This document shows positions 1 to 13,700 of a DNA stretch of 64,000 nucleotides, in pieces (the first letter of the stretch is position 1; each line of letters begins with the position of its first letter). The position numbers and the translations under genes were made by a program. Origin of the DNA: Hypomesus transpacificus (lineage: Eukaryota; Chordata; Actinopteri; Osmeriformes; Osmeridae); NCBI RefSeq assembly GCF_021917145.1, contig NW_025813837.1, positions 1,738,193-1,802,192 of the forward strand. The letters are read 5' to 3'. Below the pieces are notes generated by a model, which saw only the letters and a list, made by a program, of their open reading frames with translations, was not told the origin of the DNA and searched no databases.

Positions 1-740
1 ATGTGGCGAGGTTTCCGTTTACACGTCTTGCGCGGGGGGGGGGGGGGGGGGAGGGTGTGTGTGCGTGTTTGTGGCAGGACAGACCCTCCGCTTGTTCGCC
101 AGGCACCTCGGACCCCCGGTTCGGTCCCATAACGTCGGCAGATGTGCGTTCGCTGACCCCTGACCCAGATGTAAACACTGTCTCTGACACCTCACCACCC
201 CCCCCCTTCCCCACATGGACCATATGGTGAAGAATAACAAGCAAGCTCTCAATGCTGGCTCTGTTTTTACCCATCAACTCACCACGGCACTACAACTGTG
301 TATGTGTGTGTGTGTGTGAGTCTGTGTGTGTGTGTGTGTGTCTGTGTGTGTCTGTGTGTCTGGAGAGGGATTAAAACAACCTCCCTGGTCTGCCCGTAAC
401 AGGGGATGTAGACTGTCGTTAAGACGTCGCAATGCTACCCAGATCATGTGGCATGCGTCGAGGAAGTGTGGTAACAGGAGCTTCTCGTGCCGTCTGATTT
501 ATATGGACAGCTCCCTGTGTGTGTCCTGCCAGATCATTCCTTTATTACCCCAGTGGCGTGTTGTGTTGCAGTTTGTGTACACAAAAGCTTCGGCGCTCCC
601 CTTCTGACCGGAGCCAAATCTGGCAGCCGAGGTTCATCATGCATTTTAATGAGCTGCAGGTGAGCGAGGAGAAAAGGAGCCATGCGCCGCTCGATCTTCC
701 TCTGAAACCAACAGTCTCTCATTAGATGCCAGTTATCATC

Positions 741-802
<62 letters not shown>

Positions 803-835
803 TTGTTTCTCTCTTTCTCCTCTCTCTCTTTCGTG
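741..835. repeat. CT microsatellite
   Basis: Nearly pure CT dinucleotide tract with a few TTT interruptions. A complementary GA-rich tract follows about 360 bases downstream, so the two could pair as a long hairpin if transcribed together. Confidence 0.95.
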
Positions 836-1187
836 TCTTCTTGCAGACACATTGTTTTTCTCCCACAAGTGATGGCAGTGCGTTTGTGTCTGGGTGTGTG
901 TGTGTGTATGCGCTTGCCTGGGAGTATAATGGGCTTGGGCATCAGTTCATCTCTCCTGTTCTGCGGCGCACGTGTCTACGTGAGAGTACACACACCGTGT
1001 GTCAGGACATTTGCACGCATACCCGTGTGTGATGGAAGCCTTCCCACAGACTGCTGTAGTGCACGTGGGTGGGTGTGTACCGTCTGTGAGGAGAAAGCCC
1101 CCCTCTCCGCCTGGCGATTGGCCGAGGAAGCAGGAAGGGAGGAGCCTGTCTCCGGCGGTTGCTGCTGCTGCTGCATGCACGGAGCAA

Positions 1188-1193
1188 GAGAGA

Positions 1194-1240
<47 letters not shown>

Positions 1241-1380
1241 CGAGAGCGAGAGAGAGAGAGAGAGAAGGAGAAAGAGCAATTGAGAGAGAGAGAGAACGAG
1301 AGAGACAGAGGAAGAGGAAGAGAGAAAGACAGAGGAAGGGAGAGCAAGAAAGAGCAATTGCTTGAAAGAGAGAGAGAGTA
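1188..1380. repeat. GA microsatellite with interruptions
   Basis: Purine-only tract of GA repeats broken by AAAG, GCGA and GGAA variants. Confidence 0.95.
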
Positions 1381-2214
1381 AAAGGGGAGGGAGAGGGCAG
1401 AGGCAATTTCTGCATCATTGCTACAGCTGTGTAGTGAGCAGTCTACTCCTCTCTTCAAACAGCTCTCAGACTCTGGCTCGTAACAGACAGGGAATTAGAG
1501 AGACTCTCTTCTTGACTGATCCATCACCTCAGGACGTGCGTGTGTGTGTGTTCTTGTGTGTGTGTGTGTGCTCTTGTGTGTGTGTGGGCGTGTTCCTCCT
1601 GTTCTCTGGTAGTGGATACCGGCATCAAGGATACTCTCTCCAGCTGTATACTGAGTGGATGTTATTATCAGGACACACCGTTTTACACTGCTAAAGAGAC
1701 TTCTGGATGTTTACGACCCCGTTTGTTGAGGGTTTGCAGTCCTGCGGTCGACTGCTTTCGTTTGCAGAGACTCAGCTGGACAATTCACATCAAAAAGTTT
1801 GTTTTTTATTAGGGCGGAGGAGAGGCTTTCATTTGCTTAACTGGAGTTTTTGCATCACCAATCTGCTGGACCGGCTGAACTTGGGAAGATTTTGTGTTTC
1901 AGCACATCCTGTGTGAACTCTCTCTGCAGCCAGGTGCTCCACTGTATGGGACCAGGGGACTCCTGGGTGGATCAATACCAGTGAGAAGATTGTTTATGCT
2001 GCAAACTCTGTGTCCTTTCCTGCCCAGGTTGCTAAGTGTGATAAGTTACCCCCACCAGCAAGCTCTGGACAGAAAAAAAAAACGGTTTGGTTTTCTGAAA
2101 TTTTTGCATCTCTCGAGGATTCCAACTCTGTTCTCAGTCCTTTCCCGGTTTTCCAGTTTTCCGGAGATGACGGGAAAGCGGAACTGACCTGCTCTTGGAC
2201 CTCGCTGCTCAAAC

Positions 2215-3276
2215 ATGAACTCCACCTCTTCCTCTTGGGTGAACCAGAGCAGCTCTCCCTTCTGCCTGCTGGGCGCGGCGGGCTACTCCCGCACCCTGGA
2301 CACCTGCGTCCTCGAGGTGGTCGTCATTCTCCTCCTCACCGTCCTCATCATCACGGGCAACCTGGTGGTGATCTTCGTCTTTCACTGCGCCCCCCTGCTC
2401 CACCACCACACCACCAGCCACTTCATCCAGACCATGGCCTACGCCGACCTCATGGTGGGCGTCAGCTGCCTGGTGCCCTCCTTCTCCCTGCTGGGCTACC
2501 TGCGAGGCCTGGACGAGGAGCTCACCTGCAAGCTCTTCGGCTACATGGTCTCGGTGCTGAAGAGCGTCTCCATGGCGTCGCTGGCGTGCATCAGTGTGGA
2601 CCGCTACATCGCCATCACGCGGCCGCTCTCCTACGCCACCCTGGTGACGCCGTGCCGCCTGCGGGTCTGCATCGCCCTCGTGTGGCTGTACTCGGCCCTC
2701 GTCTTCCTGCCGTCCTTCTTCGGCTGGGGAAAGCCCGGCTACCACGGCGACATCTTCCGCTGGTGCGCCGCCACGTGGCGGACCAAGCCGGGCTTCAGCG
2801 CGTTCATCGCGGCGCTGCTGTACGCGCCCGCCGCCCTCACCGTCTGCTTCACCTACGGCAGCATCTTCCGCATCTGCCGGCAGCACACGCGCGAGATCAC
2901 GCGGCGCCACGCCCGCTTCGGCCCGCAGGAGAGCGAGCGGGGGGAGCGTGGCGAGGGCTGCCCCGACAAGCGCTACGCCATGGTGCTGTTCCGCATCACC
3001 AGCGTCTTCTACATCCTGTGGATGCCGTACATCCTGTACTTCCTGCTGGAGAGCGCCGGGCTCTACCGCCACCTGGTGGCCTCCTTCCTCACGACATGGC
3101 TGGCCATCAGCAACAGCTTCTGCAACTGCCTCATCTACAGTCTGTCCAACAGCATGTTCCGGAAGGGCCTGGGGGGCCTGTTCAGGCCGGTCTGCACCCC
3201 GTGTTTGGGCTGTGTGGAGGGGCAGAAACACCCCAAACCCTCCAGCCAACGCCCAGTTCCTTTATGCCAGGTGTAA
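2215..3276 (+). CDS. gpr21: G protein-coupled receptor 21, intronless orphan class A GPCR
   Basis: A single-exon 353-aa class A receptor. The N-terminus starts MNST, has an NQSS glycosylation site and an FCLL motif, as in mammalian GPR21. TM1 spans about residues 32-56 with GN (N49), and TM2 carries AYAD. The DRY box is D129-Y131, and Cys105 and Cys184 can form the usual disulfide. The third loop is short, and TM6 has ILWMP in place of CWLP. TM7 has NCLIY instead of NPxxY, a trait shared by GPR21 and GPR52. Both paralogues are described as constitutively Gs-coupled orphans. Residues of loop 2 ([13 protein letters not shown]) are also close to GPR52, so the paralogue choice rests on the N-terminus and on strbp lying next door. 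The ATG has a good context (A at -3). Codon use is very GC-rich. In human the gene sits inside a RABGAP1 intron, but no RABGAP1 exon is visible here. Confidence 0.85.
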   Translation: MNSTSSSWVNQSSSPFCLLGAAGYSRTLDTCVLEVVVILLLTVLIITGNLVVIFVFHCAPLLHHHTTSHFIQTMAYADLMVGVSCLVPSFSLLGYLRGLDEELTCKLFGYMVSVLKSVSMASLACISVDRYIAITRPLSYATLVTPCRLRVCIALVWLYSALVFLPSFFGWGKPGYHGDIFRWCAATWRTKPGFSAFIAALLYAPAALTVCFTYGSIFRICRQHTREITRRHARFGPQESERGERGEGCPDKRYAMVLFRITSVFYILWMPYILYFLLESAGLYRHLVASFLTTWLAISNSFCNCLIYSLSNSMFRKGLGGLFRPVCTPCLGCVEGQKHPKPSSQRPVPLCQV

Positions 3277-6200
3277 GAGCCAACCCACAAAGGGAGGGTT
3301 GAGTTTGGCTTATTCTAAGGAGTCCTTGGAGTGTGCATTGTGATGCATTGCACTTGCATAGAGGAGGGTGGTTGGGTTCCACAGTGTTGTGTGTGGAGGT
3401 CCCCTGTGCCCAGTGCAGAGATGGGTGTCTGGGGAGCTGCCTGTCCTTTCAGTAAGGATCTTTGTAGGCAGGAGCTTATGGAGGTTCTCCAGGGTTCTCC
3501 TAGATGTTCCACAAGGTGGGGTGAGGTTTTGTGGCTGTTTGGATCACAATGGATGAACGAGGACTGCGTCCGGGAAGGGAATCCAACAAAATGTCTGAAC
3601 AGAAAGAAGTGGAATGCACGCTAATGGAGAAGAGCAACGTTACCAACAGTCTTAGGCGACCTTTTGGATGCCTTTGTGATCTACTCAAATCCAATGTAAA
3701 ATGTAAAAAGCAACGTCTCTTAATTTTTGTGTTATAACCACTAAAGTGCTAAAAGCTATTTTTCCTTCCTCTCAAAACTTTTCGGCTGAATATTCAGCAA
3801 CACTGTCTTAGTTCTCTCAGGGCGGAGACATTAAAGCTTCAAAAGAAACTTGTGGTGAAAGGACACCTAAAATCCCTTTTCTTAATTACATTAAGTACCT
3901 GTACTGTTATTTCCCAGTGGTAACGTGTACAACTAACGAGTTTGTGGTCAATTTTGGGACAATTCTACGGTGAGCTGAAGTGTATGAGATTAGCAGAGAC
4001 CGGCTTGGAGAATGTCCTGGTGTCAGTCCATTTCCCAGACAAGACACCAGGGTTTTATTCCTGTGTATTGTCTAAAAAGGATTCCTCTTGAAGTTGGGTG
4101 TTAGAAGCAGGCTCAAAGCATGTTTATTCAGTATTGAGTTACACAGGAGAATGTTGATGTGGGAATTCATTTGTATTTTCGAAGACCGACAACTGCATGC
4201 CCAGAGGCATAAACGCGTATCCACTTCTCTCACTGGTCTTATGTGTGTAAGGAAACAAGTTTATTTATTCTGAATTGTACTTGCTCTCAGTTTTATATTT
4301 TCTGCGCTGGCTGTTGGATGTCTTTAGACTGGTCTCACTGGAGAAACGACCCCGAGATCACAAGCCATGTGATCTGAGGGCAATATCACCATCCCTTTTG
4401 ATGGGTATAGCGTCATGTTGAGCAATACTTCCTCTCAGTGGAGAAATGTGACCACACAAAGAGATTGTGACTGTAAAACGGTCATTCTCTCATTCTCTGG
4501 ATCCCAGGTCCTGTTGCCTCCGGGGGCTGGGATGGGGTGGAGGGTTTGGGTAGCAGACTCAGAGGACAGCTAGTTCAAGGGGCGTCAGGACATAGAAGCA
4601 GAATAGTTCCAACAGTAGATATAGCTGTAGCTGTACAGTCCTAAGATGTATAAATACTTGATGTAAATAGGGTGCTCTTGTGGATGGCCATACATGGCTG
4701 TGTAGTGTTTTCATGAACTTCTTGAGATATTTATGGGTGTTAGAGTATCTGGGTTGGAGTATAGGTGGACATGGAGGAGAATTTACTCTGTGGGAAAGTT
4801 TGGACATGTACTGCACTGTATAAACTCACACTTTTATACAATCTCATGTCCAGAAAAGGTCGTTTGTGCAAACTTGCCAAACAGAAACAGAGAGACGGAA
4901 GAGATGATTTGAGAAAGTCAGCAACATGGTTTCTACTAAAGAATTCTACTTTCTAAGTTATGATATTTTGGGGGATAGGGAATGCAATGAGAATGGTTTT
5001 CAAATATATGTGTGTAGCCTACAAAAGCAGAAGCACTACACAGTTGAGAGAAAACGTACATCATTTTGTTGGGTTTTCTCTGTGTGGTCATTGGACTTTT
5101 CACTCTCTTGCTGCAAGTTAGGGTTTGATTTTAAAGATACTCTGTTCACAAGAAATGTGTATGCATGATAGTGATCGCAAGACCCTAATATGCTGATGTT
5201 AATGTTAAACATTTATCCTTTGGGTGGCGTATTGCAATTTGTATGTGTGCCCTCAACAAACTCAAGAAAATATACAGTTGGAACAAATTTATTTTTGTAT
5301 TGATTCATGGAGAACTTTTTAGTGTGCTGACACACACTTTTAGAAATAATTAATGCAAGGTGTCTGTTTAAATTCATTATTCAGCATTACTGAGCACTCC
5401 TCTTCTATGCAGCTGTATGAGAGAGAGGGGGGGGGGGGGTCTGTTGCAACACAAACTCACAATCCTGTTCTACCTGTCTCCAGACAATGCAAACTTCTCA
5501 ATAATAGAACAACAGTATTACAACAAGGGCTCTTGTTTAGATGAACAAGGCCGCTGATTAAGCACCATGGTTCAGGATGTGCATGAGCTCCACAGTGTGC
5601 TATGTTTATGTGCCTGTCATGACTGTTTACTTGAGGTCGGCATCAGGTGAGGATGACAACCAATGACACCTGTTTGTGTTAGATGTGTTTGAAGACGGTC
5701 ATGTGACTCCTCGTGTCTTGCGAAACCCTGCTGCGTGTGCGTGTGCTGTGTCGACAGCAGCAGCCTGGAGATCTTGGAATCTGTTGTAAACAGTCCGATA
5801 AAAACGTATTTTTGCACTCGTCATCAGACGTCACCAGCATGATCCCCGGGAGTAATGCTAACCTTAGCGACACAGCCGCGTGCAAACAACTCTGCGTTAA
5901 ATCAAGCACAGCGCGTATGTACCTGATGAGAGAAACACTGGAAAATGTTTCAAATGTTGTGTCTGTGAAGTGTAGAGGACTTTAATGATAGCACGGTTAT
6001 ACTATAAAAGTCTTTGATATCTTGATTCACAAAGTGGTTGAATATCTCTGCATCATTATACTGTATGGTATACGATTCCCTGAAGGCTCTTAAATGTGTT
6101 GATGTGGCTGAAAAAACATGTTAGGTCAAAGCGTAAGTTGATTTATTTTTTCCTGTGGGAAAAAGAAAATACTGGGGTGGTTGTTTTTTGATTGTGACCC

Positions 6201-6751
6201 GGACCACAGTGTTCCCAACTGGGCCTCGAATTTGTGAGGACAAGGAGAGTCGAGAGTGGGTGGAAACAGTAACAAGGGTGCATATTTACTCAAGTAGACC
6301 ACAACCCTCCCTTGGCTTGGCATGTCAATATTGTTACATTCGAAATCCCAGTCAGTATGCACTGTGCTACTGGCTTAATGTGACCCTGTATTTCCTGTCC
6401 TGGGGAATTTAAAAGAACGAGTGGATGGTATATTTCTTGAATTGAGTTCTTAATCTCATGCATCAACGTTTTAAGGTGTCTATAATGGATAAAAGTGCCA
6501 GTTTGTGATTGTCAGACACAGACAAGGAAATCTGTGCATGACAATGTGAATACTGAAATTAGACAGAATGAGATCTATGAAGTGCATGCTTCTGATGCTA
6601 TTCAACGCTTGTTAAACAATCAATGCCCTGTCAAAAAAACGAATGCGTAAACACATTGTACTGAACCACAATATGAAGATGCTCGATACTGTAGATCATG
6701 ATTGACAGCTGATGACCCACTTTCACCTTTCTCGACTGTACTGTAAGAACA

Positions 6752-6757
6752 AATAAA
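6752..6757 (+). terminator. Candidate polyadenylation signal for gpr21
   Basis: AATAAA followed by GT-rich sequence (ATGTGATGTTACC). If used, the gpr21 3' UTR would be about 3.5 kb. The DNA from 3277 to here is AT-rich and has no exon-like frame. The link to gpr21 is inference. Confidence 0.35.
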
Positions 6758-7269
6758 TGTGATGTTACCTCTAATGGTCTCCGGCATTATTTGACTGAGG
6801 ATTTGGAATCGTTGCTAGACATATTTTTGCGTTGGTTCAACATTCATCTAACACACTGTTCATCAATCAGAGCAGAAAACCAGGTTCAAGGTGCTCAGAA
6901 TGGAAGTCAAATGACATGCAGAGCTGTCTGGAATTGTGGCCATATTGTGGGTAACTATGTCTGGCAAAAGTATGAAAAAGTAAAGCCATAGCCACACAGA
7001 TGTAATGTAGTCGGCCCCAGTTTATCCGAATATTACAAGCAAACAATCTACCTAAATCGTGCTCACAGTGGGGGTCTTCCTCCCTTACACACTTCCCTCA
7101 TGTTTTTATAGTAGCGGTTCAACAAACACACACAGAGACACACACAAGCCGACAACTAATAAACACACATACGCATGCAAACTGCACAGCCTCTCAAGGT
7201 TAAACCAGGGTGTCCTTCTCAGTGGAAACGTGAAAGGTGGTGGTCCAATGGTGGCCAGGAGCAGCCTCA

Positions 7270-7980
7270 GTATGTGTGTTAGGACCAGTGTGTGTGTTAG
7301 GACCAGTGTGTGTTAGGACCAGTGTGTGTGTTAGGAGCAGTGTGTGTGTTAGGACCAGTGTGTGTTAGGACCAGTGTGTGTGTTAGGACCAGTGTGTGTG
7401 TTAGGACCAGTGTGTGTTAGGACCAGTGTGTGTTAGGACCAGTGTGTGTGTTAGGACCAGTGTGTGTGTTAGGACCAGTGTGTGTTAGGACCAGTGTGTG
7501 TGTTAGGACCAGTGTGTGTTAGGACCAGTATGTGTTAGGACCAGTGTGTGTTAGGACCAGTGTGTGTTAGGACCAGTATGTGTTAGGACCAGTGTGTGTT
7601 AGGACCAGTATGTGTTAGGACCAGTGTGTGTGTTAGGACCAGTATGTGTGTTAGGACCAGTGTGTGTTAGGACCAGTGTGTGTTAGGACCAGTGTGTGTG
7701 TTAGGACCAGTGTGTGTGTTAGGACCAGTATGTGTGTTAGGACCAGTATGTGTTAGGACCAGTGTGTGTGTTAGGACCAGTATGTGTTAGGACCAGTGTG
7801 TGTGTTAGGACCAGTGTGTGTGTTAGGACCAGTATGTGTGTTAGGACCAGTGTGTGTGTTAGGACCAGTGTGTGTGTTAGGACCAGTGTGTGTTAGGACC
7901 AGTGTGTGTGTTAGGACCAGTGTGTGTTAGGACCAGTGTGTGTGTTAGGACCAGTGTGTGTTAGGACCAGTGTGTGTGAG
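7270..7980. repeat. Minisatellite, unit TTAGGACCAGTGTGTG (16 or 18 bp)
   Basis: Roughly forty head-to-tail copies of a unit that differs only in two or three TG steps (16 or 18 bp) and in occasional GTGTG to ATGTG changes. There are no unique spacers. The array starts after GCAGCCTCAG and ends at TGTGAGTCAGGCCC. It is the largest tandem array in the window. Confidence 0.97.
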
Positions 7981-8231
7981 TCAGGCCCAGATAACCTGCC
8001 TCCAGAAATGGAAGGAACATAAACACTGATAATTATCAAGGGCTGAAGAACATTGGCTAGCTGTCGAGCCGAGCCTACCAGACCTGGCTGTGGGAACCTC
8101 CGATATAGAAAACTGGAATTCCTCGGCTTCCCTCTTTGCAAGCAGCTCTTTGTTTATTACCCTTTCTTCCTGTCATTCTTTTCTGGCTTTCTTTCGTGGT
8201 GCATTTCCCTGGTCTCAGACGACTGAGAGAG

Positions 8232-8363
8232 GAGGGGGGGGGGGGGGGGCAGGGAAAGAGAGGAGAGAGAGAAAGAAAGAAAGAGAGAACAAGGTATTTA
8301 GGGAAAGAGGAAAACAGGGAGGGAAAGAGGGAGGGAAAGAGAGATAGAGAGAGAAAGACAGAG

Positions 8364-8395
<32 letters not shown>
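8232..8395. repeat. Poly-G followed by GA/GGGA-rich purine tract
   Basis: A run of about 18 G is followed by AGAGAGGAAAG-type purine repeats and ends in pure GA. The strand asymmetry is extreme. Confidence 0.9.
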
Positions 8396-10370
8396 CATTG
8401 GGAGGAAAATATTATTCATGTGGTTATTGTATGGTATGCCCAGTTACCTAATGTGGATATCTTCAATCTTAACCACAACGGGTTTTGCTGCCTGAGACGT
8501 ACAGTAGAATAAACTAGTGTGTGTGTATGTGTGCGTACTGTACAGGGGTTATTATGCCAACACCACACAGTTTCATCTCTTCTTCTCTGCTCAGCATGGC
8601 TCAGATCACCCTGTTTAATACAGGGTATATGTGGATGGATGATGCATCGTTAATGACTTAGATATATGAGTGTAAGAATATCACTGTAATCAAATTCTTC
8701 CCTGTACCCTCTGTCAACAACAGCTGGGTCGAGTTCTCAACAGCTAGTGTCAACTGTAAATCTTTTTCAGGGACACCAAGCCAACCAACAGAGCTAACTC
8801 CAGAACCCAAACAGTTCTGAACCAAAACCATGTGGGGGAAATATTTCAAAGCTGTTAATATGACGACTAGTCGAAGAAGATAAAATATGGGGTGATACAT
8901 TGACCAAACACCTTGACTCTCTGTCTGTCTGTCTTTTCCCATGCCTCCGTTCCCCTCTCTGTCTGGCGAAAAAACCCTGTTCAACTAGACCTAGCCAGCC
9001 TCAATCTATTATTCAAATAAGCTTCTCTCGTCCCCATAAACAGTGCATCAATAATGGAGACTCAGGTAATTAATCATTGAACATAGGATTTATGGATTGT
9101 AATCTGTGTATGGGCCTGCATGTATGGGAGAAGCCGGGTGCGTGGGCGGGCGAGACCTGAAACATCCTGTAAGCCTTACATCACTTATCCGCTCTCTCAT
9201 CTTCTGATGGAAAGGCGCCAGGGGAACGCTATTGGCCGATAACTCGTTCTGGAATGTTCGTCGTTCGTCACCTCCAGCTTCATCACGATAAAGTTTGGCT
9301 AGCGATAGCAACTGCTGTTGCTGTGTCAAATACGGAGGAAGATGAGGGAGGGAGAAGACTGTTCCTGGATGAAGTTCCAACATTAGCTCTAACACATGCT
9401 CGGGCTCGTTTTAAAAAAGGCCTCCTTAGTTCTAGACTATGTTTACCATGATTTATGTCCAAGACACCGGGATTACCGCATTAAACCATCCCTGGCTGGC
9501 ACAGGCTATGTAAACCAGTCAAGCAATGGCTGCTCATGCAGAGTGCTTTTGGAGCTTATGGACTCATGAGAAATAAAGCGGATGGTAGACCGTGGGAGAA
9601 GAAGGGCAAGCAAAGTGTGCGAAATGACAAAACAATCACATTAGTGACCGGAGTAACCCCCAAACCATATCCCGTGATCAACTTCTGCAGTGCAGCACCC
9701 GTCATAAAAATGATTAAGTGGGAGAGGGGTGCATGTGCGTGTCTGTTTCGGGGGTGCGGGCACGAACACGTGCACACATCCTGTACATTTCGCCCCCATG
9801 CTGAGAGGCTGTGCGGCAGAGTTGATGGCACAGCATGTGTTCGGATGCCTGAATAAATGAGAGCTTGCGTGAGTTTCACGGTGAAGAGGGGGACTGCGGC
9901 AGAGGCAAGATCTAATGCGTTTGACTGTTTCCAGTCCAATATTAATATTACATGATGACTCCAATTTGACACAGGACGTGGCTGAAGTATCCACACGCTA
10001 ACACTTTGCCGGTGGTATACGGCTATAGGCTACATCTAAAATGTAAAGTATCTTGTTCTTTTGAGATAAATGTGTTTTAGTCTTATATAGTATGATAATA
10101 GCCCAGTCTGATAAGCGTATCTATCACACGGGGTTACAATTTCATGTCGCATATCAGACCCTGTTGTGTTCTCTGCTTTAAGGTAGCCTATGGCATTAAA
10201 TCCCAAAACAGACACACACAAAACACACATTGCCCCCACACACAAAAAAAACACACAACTAACAGACTCAACAAAGGCTCTAATTCATTATTTAGACTCG
10301 TAAGCACAGGAAGCTTTGATTTGCTGTCATCTAACACTGAGAACCTTCTTGTGGACTTTGTTGAAGAGGC

Positions 10371-10445
10371 CATCGTTGTAAATAAGAATTTGTTCTTAAT
10401 GATCTTGCCTGGGTAAATAAAGGTTTAAATAAATACAAATAAACC
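10371..10445 (+). repeat. 3' tail of a teleost retroposon (fragment)
   Basis: The sequence TTGTAAATAAGAATTTG followed by TTGCCTGGGTAAATAAAGG and an AAAT-rich end resembles the tail of a dispersed non-LTR-type retroposon common in fish genomes. Only the tail is seen. The family name is not certain. Confidence 0.5.
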
Positions 10446-10617
10446 AAAAAAGCCTACAGATCGAAAGATCCACATCTGTCAAAAAGGCCGGTTTGACGTT
10501 ACCTTTGCTAGCCTACATCACCTGATCCCTCAGCAAGCCTTGTTCTCGGTCACCCCACCATAGACGACAAAAGGATGAAAAACAAAACAACATTCTACAG
10601 TTGTGTTGAGTTCTGCG

Positions 10618-10743
10618 TTCAATTGTAAGAGGTCGTTATTGAAAACCGCACCTTGTGGTCATTTAGCGCTAAAAGGCTTCTTCAATTGTAAGAGGTCGTT
10701 ATTGAAAACCGCACCTTGTGGTCATTTAGCGCTAAAAGGCTTC
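10618..10743. repeat. Perfect 63-bp tandem duplication
   Basis: Bases 10618-10680 and 10681-10743 are identical over all 63 positions, and a further TTCAAT begins a truncated third unit. The unit contains ATTGTAAGAGGTCGTT and TCATTTAGCGCTAAAAGG. The identity implies a recent event or an assembly duplication. Confidence 0.95.
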
Positions 10744-13700
10744 TTCAATCACTCTCTATGATCACTCCACGTCAGACCGTATTCAAGTCTGCTCGAACGC
10801 GTGCACCCACCGGAGGACGCTCTTAACCAAGCGCTGTGTGGAGAAACCAACATCAATTTGCTGCTGAAAAGGTCAGTGTAATACCTAGAACAGAGGAGCA
10901 AACTTTGGGAGAAAACATTACTTGCAGATTTTCCCTGGAAAAGTAATATTTCTGAAAAGGTTACATAAAGTCCCTGGAAAAAAAATGACAGGATCTTCTA
11001 AAGTTCAATGTGTGGCATTTCTATTTTTAGGGTTAGCCTGTTATTTTTCACTGTAAATGCATTTTGTTTTTAAACCCTGTTTATCTTCTTGCCCTACACA
11101 TTTATAATGTCAACTTATACGTGCATTCTACATGTTATATGATGTAATGTTTTGTACCCAATATTTGTTCATCTAAAAAAGTTACAACAGAGAAACTACA
11201 AAATGTAACACCACAGTTATAGTCTACAACATACATTTAAGTACGTTTGTTCTTTAAAGTGTGTCTACACCGATAACGTCATCTGTCATGAGTGAAGCCT
11301 ATTCCATTCTAAGTGTTTTGGAGAGCAATGTCTATTTCCCCAGAGTAAGGCTTCCATCATTCTTAGGATGTGCAAGTCTGATAGCAGGTCAGACAGAGCA
11401 CATAAATAATGACAGGTACTCACTGACACATTGACCCTATAGACCTTGTGCCACTTGGCAGTAGGTACTTGTAGATACCGAACATGAGATCCCTTCATGT
11501 CTTAAAAGCACATCTTACTCTTCTCTGGTTAATATGTTTTAAGTACTGACTGTAAAACAGTGGGTGGTTGTCGTCCAATAAAACCTCTTCTCCGGTGATC
11601 AGAAGTTTCCAGAGAACGACCGCCCACCCTGTTCAGTCGTGGAGTCTCTAACTAAATGAGGTGTGTAATGTGGATCTGTTTTATTGGGCCAGACTCATAG
11701 CGAACAGGCTAGAGCTCTACGCCAGAGCAGAGCTGCGGTCCAATAGCGAGACTGACATGTGCCAGAGTTGCGTAATCTAATACTCACCCACTTGGCTCTC
11801 ATCTCTAAAAATATCAGTAGGGTCCGATGTGATCTCAGTGTGTGTGTGTGTGTATGCCTAGGTTCACATGAGTTCACCAATCCTGTGTCCGTCAGTCAGT
11901 CGCAAAAACCATACAGTTTAAATTCAACCGAGCTTCATTCCAGGTCAACAAAAGAGAGGAGATGTGGTGTAAGGGAGTCGAGTGGGGGAAGAGGGTTGCA
12001 GCTGCTCAGAAATGTTACTTTTCTCCAGATCACATGGTTGAAACCCTGCCCCCCACACCCACCCCACACACACACACAATCACATACACACTCCTCAGCA
12101 GGTGACTGAAAGGCTTGGTTAGTTACTCTCTAGAACACCCAGTCCCTCCATAATCCCAAACTGACAGGCATGAAACATGTCCTGCATGTTGTGCATGGTC
12201 CAAAGCTGAAGCACATAGAAATTGTTAACTAGAATTGGGTGTCCAGTTCCTTTATTCAATGGAAAAGATGATGCTCATAAGACAACAGACTTCTTTTGAC
12301 GAGAATGGGGAAGCTGCACTGACACTCTGGTGTAAATTCTGGGAGATTAAGGAGTAACCGCTCAGCTCAGATGTTTATAATTTTATTTTATACATGTTAG
12401 CACCAGTGTGTGGTTAGCATTACCTTCTGGGCTCCAGCAGGGATCAGGTACAGGAAGTTCAACTCTTATACACACCAGCTAAACAGAAGTTTCATAAACA
12501 AGAAACATATACCCCCCCCCCCCCCCTCCAATCAATTTCCTAGAACACACAAAAGGATTCTATACTGTACATTTAGCCAATTAACACGTTTATACACTAT
12601 GGGAGGATGTTTCAATGTGAAGCTTTGGTTATACATTCTACTAAGCACATTCAGCACCAAAAAACCGCTCAATCTACAGTAGGTAATAATATCATGATAT
12701 CCTTGTCAGCAGGGTGAACGAGCTGTGAGCTATATAAATACATAATGGAAAACAATAAAAGGTTGTTGTGCCTTTTTCTGTGACCTGTATATAAATGTGT
12801 GTGTGTGTACAGTAGGGTGAACGTTGAGATGAAGAAGCAGTTTCCTTGGTGGAGATAGACAGTATGTCCTTCCCTGAGTTTAGTATTGCTCATGAGACTT
12901 GTGCTTTCCAGTCAGAATGCAGAAGGAATGTGCTTTCTTCAGACTGCTGTGCAATACATGATACATACATAACACAACCTTATCTACAGTGTGGGAGTGC
13001 AAGCTCGTGGTGGGAATCATCACAGGTCATTTGTGAAGCAGGATCAAATTATGCTGATATGACCAGTTGTTCATGTCAAAATACAATAACGGGTGTAAAT
13101 CTTTCTCGCTTTCACTTGGAAACAATGTCTATCTTTTCACCTCACATTGGAATAGATATATCTGCTTGTATATTTTGTAAACAAGGGTATTTTGTTCACA
13201 ATGGTTTTCACATTCAGGAGGTACAGTATAAATTCAAATAATACAGACAGTACAGTATACTTCTCATAGGTTATTCTGAAATAGTACTGAGTTGAACAAA
13301 CTCATGAGTCTCACATCCGTACCAAGTCTGCACACAAATCACATTCATATTCCTCTAAATGTCCATCTCATTTTGATTTTCATATGCAGGCCTGCGGTTT
13401 CCTGTCCAGTCAGACCAGTATTGTAGCCCAGAGAAAGAAAGACCCTCCATGTCAGATTATGTATTGCTTATTCTATAGTTGACGCCCAGGCAGTCCATGA
13501 CAGTTTTGTGAAAGTTAGAGAAACAGTGAGAGATCGAAATAATGAGTTGGAGACGGAAACAGACTGAAATACAGGCAAAAGTGAGATGGTAAGGGAGAGG
13601 AAGATAATGGCAAGAAAAAAAAAGAGACAGAAAGAAGAAGAGAGAATTTAGAAACAATAAAAATAGAGGCCAAAGCGAGAAATAGAGGTGGAGAGTGAGA

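Larger units (their letters stand above)
1..2214. other. Upstream region of gpr21, simple-repeat rich, no gene seen
   Basis: I see no protein-like exon here. The stretch holds a poly-G run (about 38-52), GT tracts (about 298-360 and 1536-1590), a long CT tract (741-835) and a long GA tract with interruptions (about 1188-1380). Apparent reading frames over these tracts are repeat translations. The last few hundred bases are less repetitive and probably include gpr21 5' UTR. A pyrimidine-rich TTTTCCAG near 2149-2156 could be a splice acceptor for a 5' UTR exon, but this is inference. Confidence 0.5.

Noticed and set aside
736..1381. Long Arg/Glu- or Ser/Leu-rich reading frames
   Set aside because: They are translations of CT and GA microsatellites and appear in several frames on both strands.
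2209..3249. 346-codon minus-strand frame over gpr21
   Set aside because: It is the antisense shadow of a GC-rich GPCR exon and has no family similarity.
7270..7980. CRISPR-like or telomere-like array
   Set aside because: There are no unique spacers between repeats, and the unit is TTAGGACCA..., not TTAGGG. It is a plain minisatellite in a vertebrate genome.
12846..13241. 131-codon + strand open frame
   Set aside because: It has no recognisable motif, no obvious splice context, a late ATG (12864), and lies opposite probable strbp 3' UTR. Chance in AT-rich DNA is more likely.
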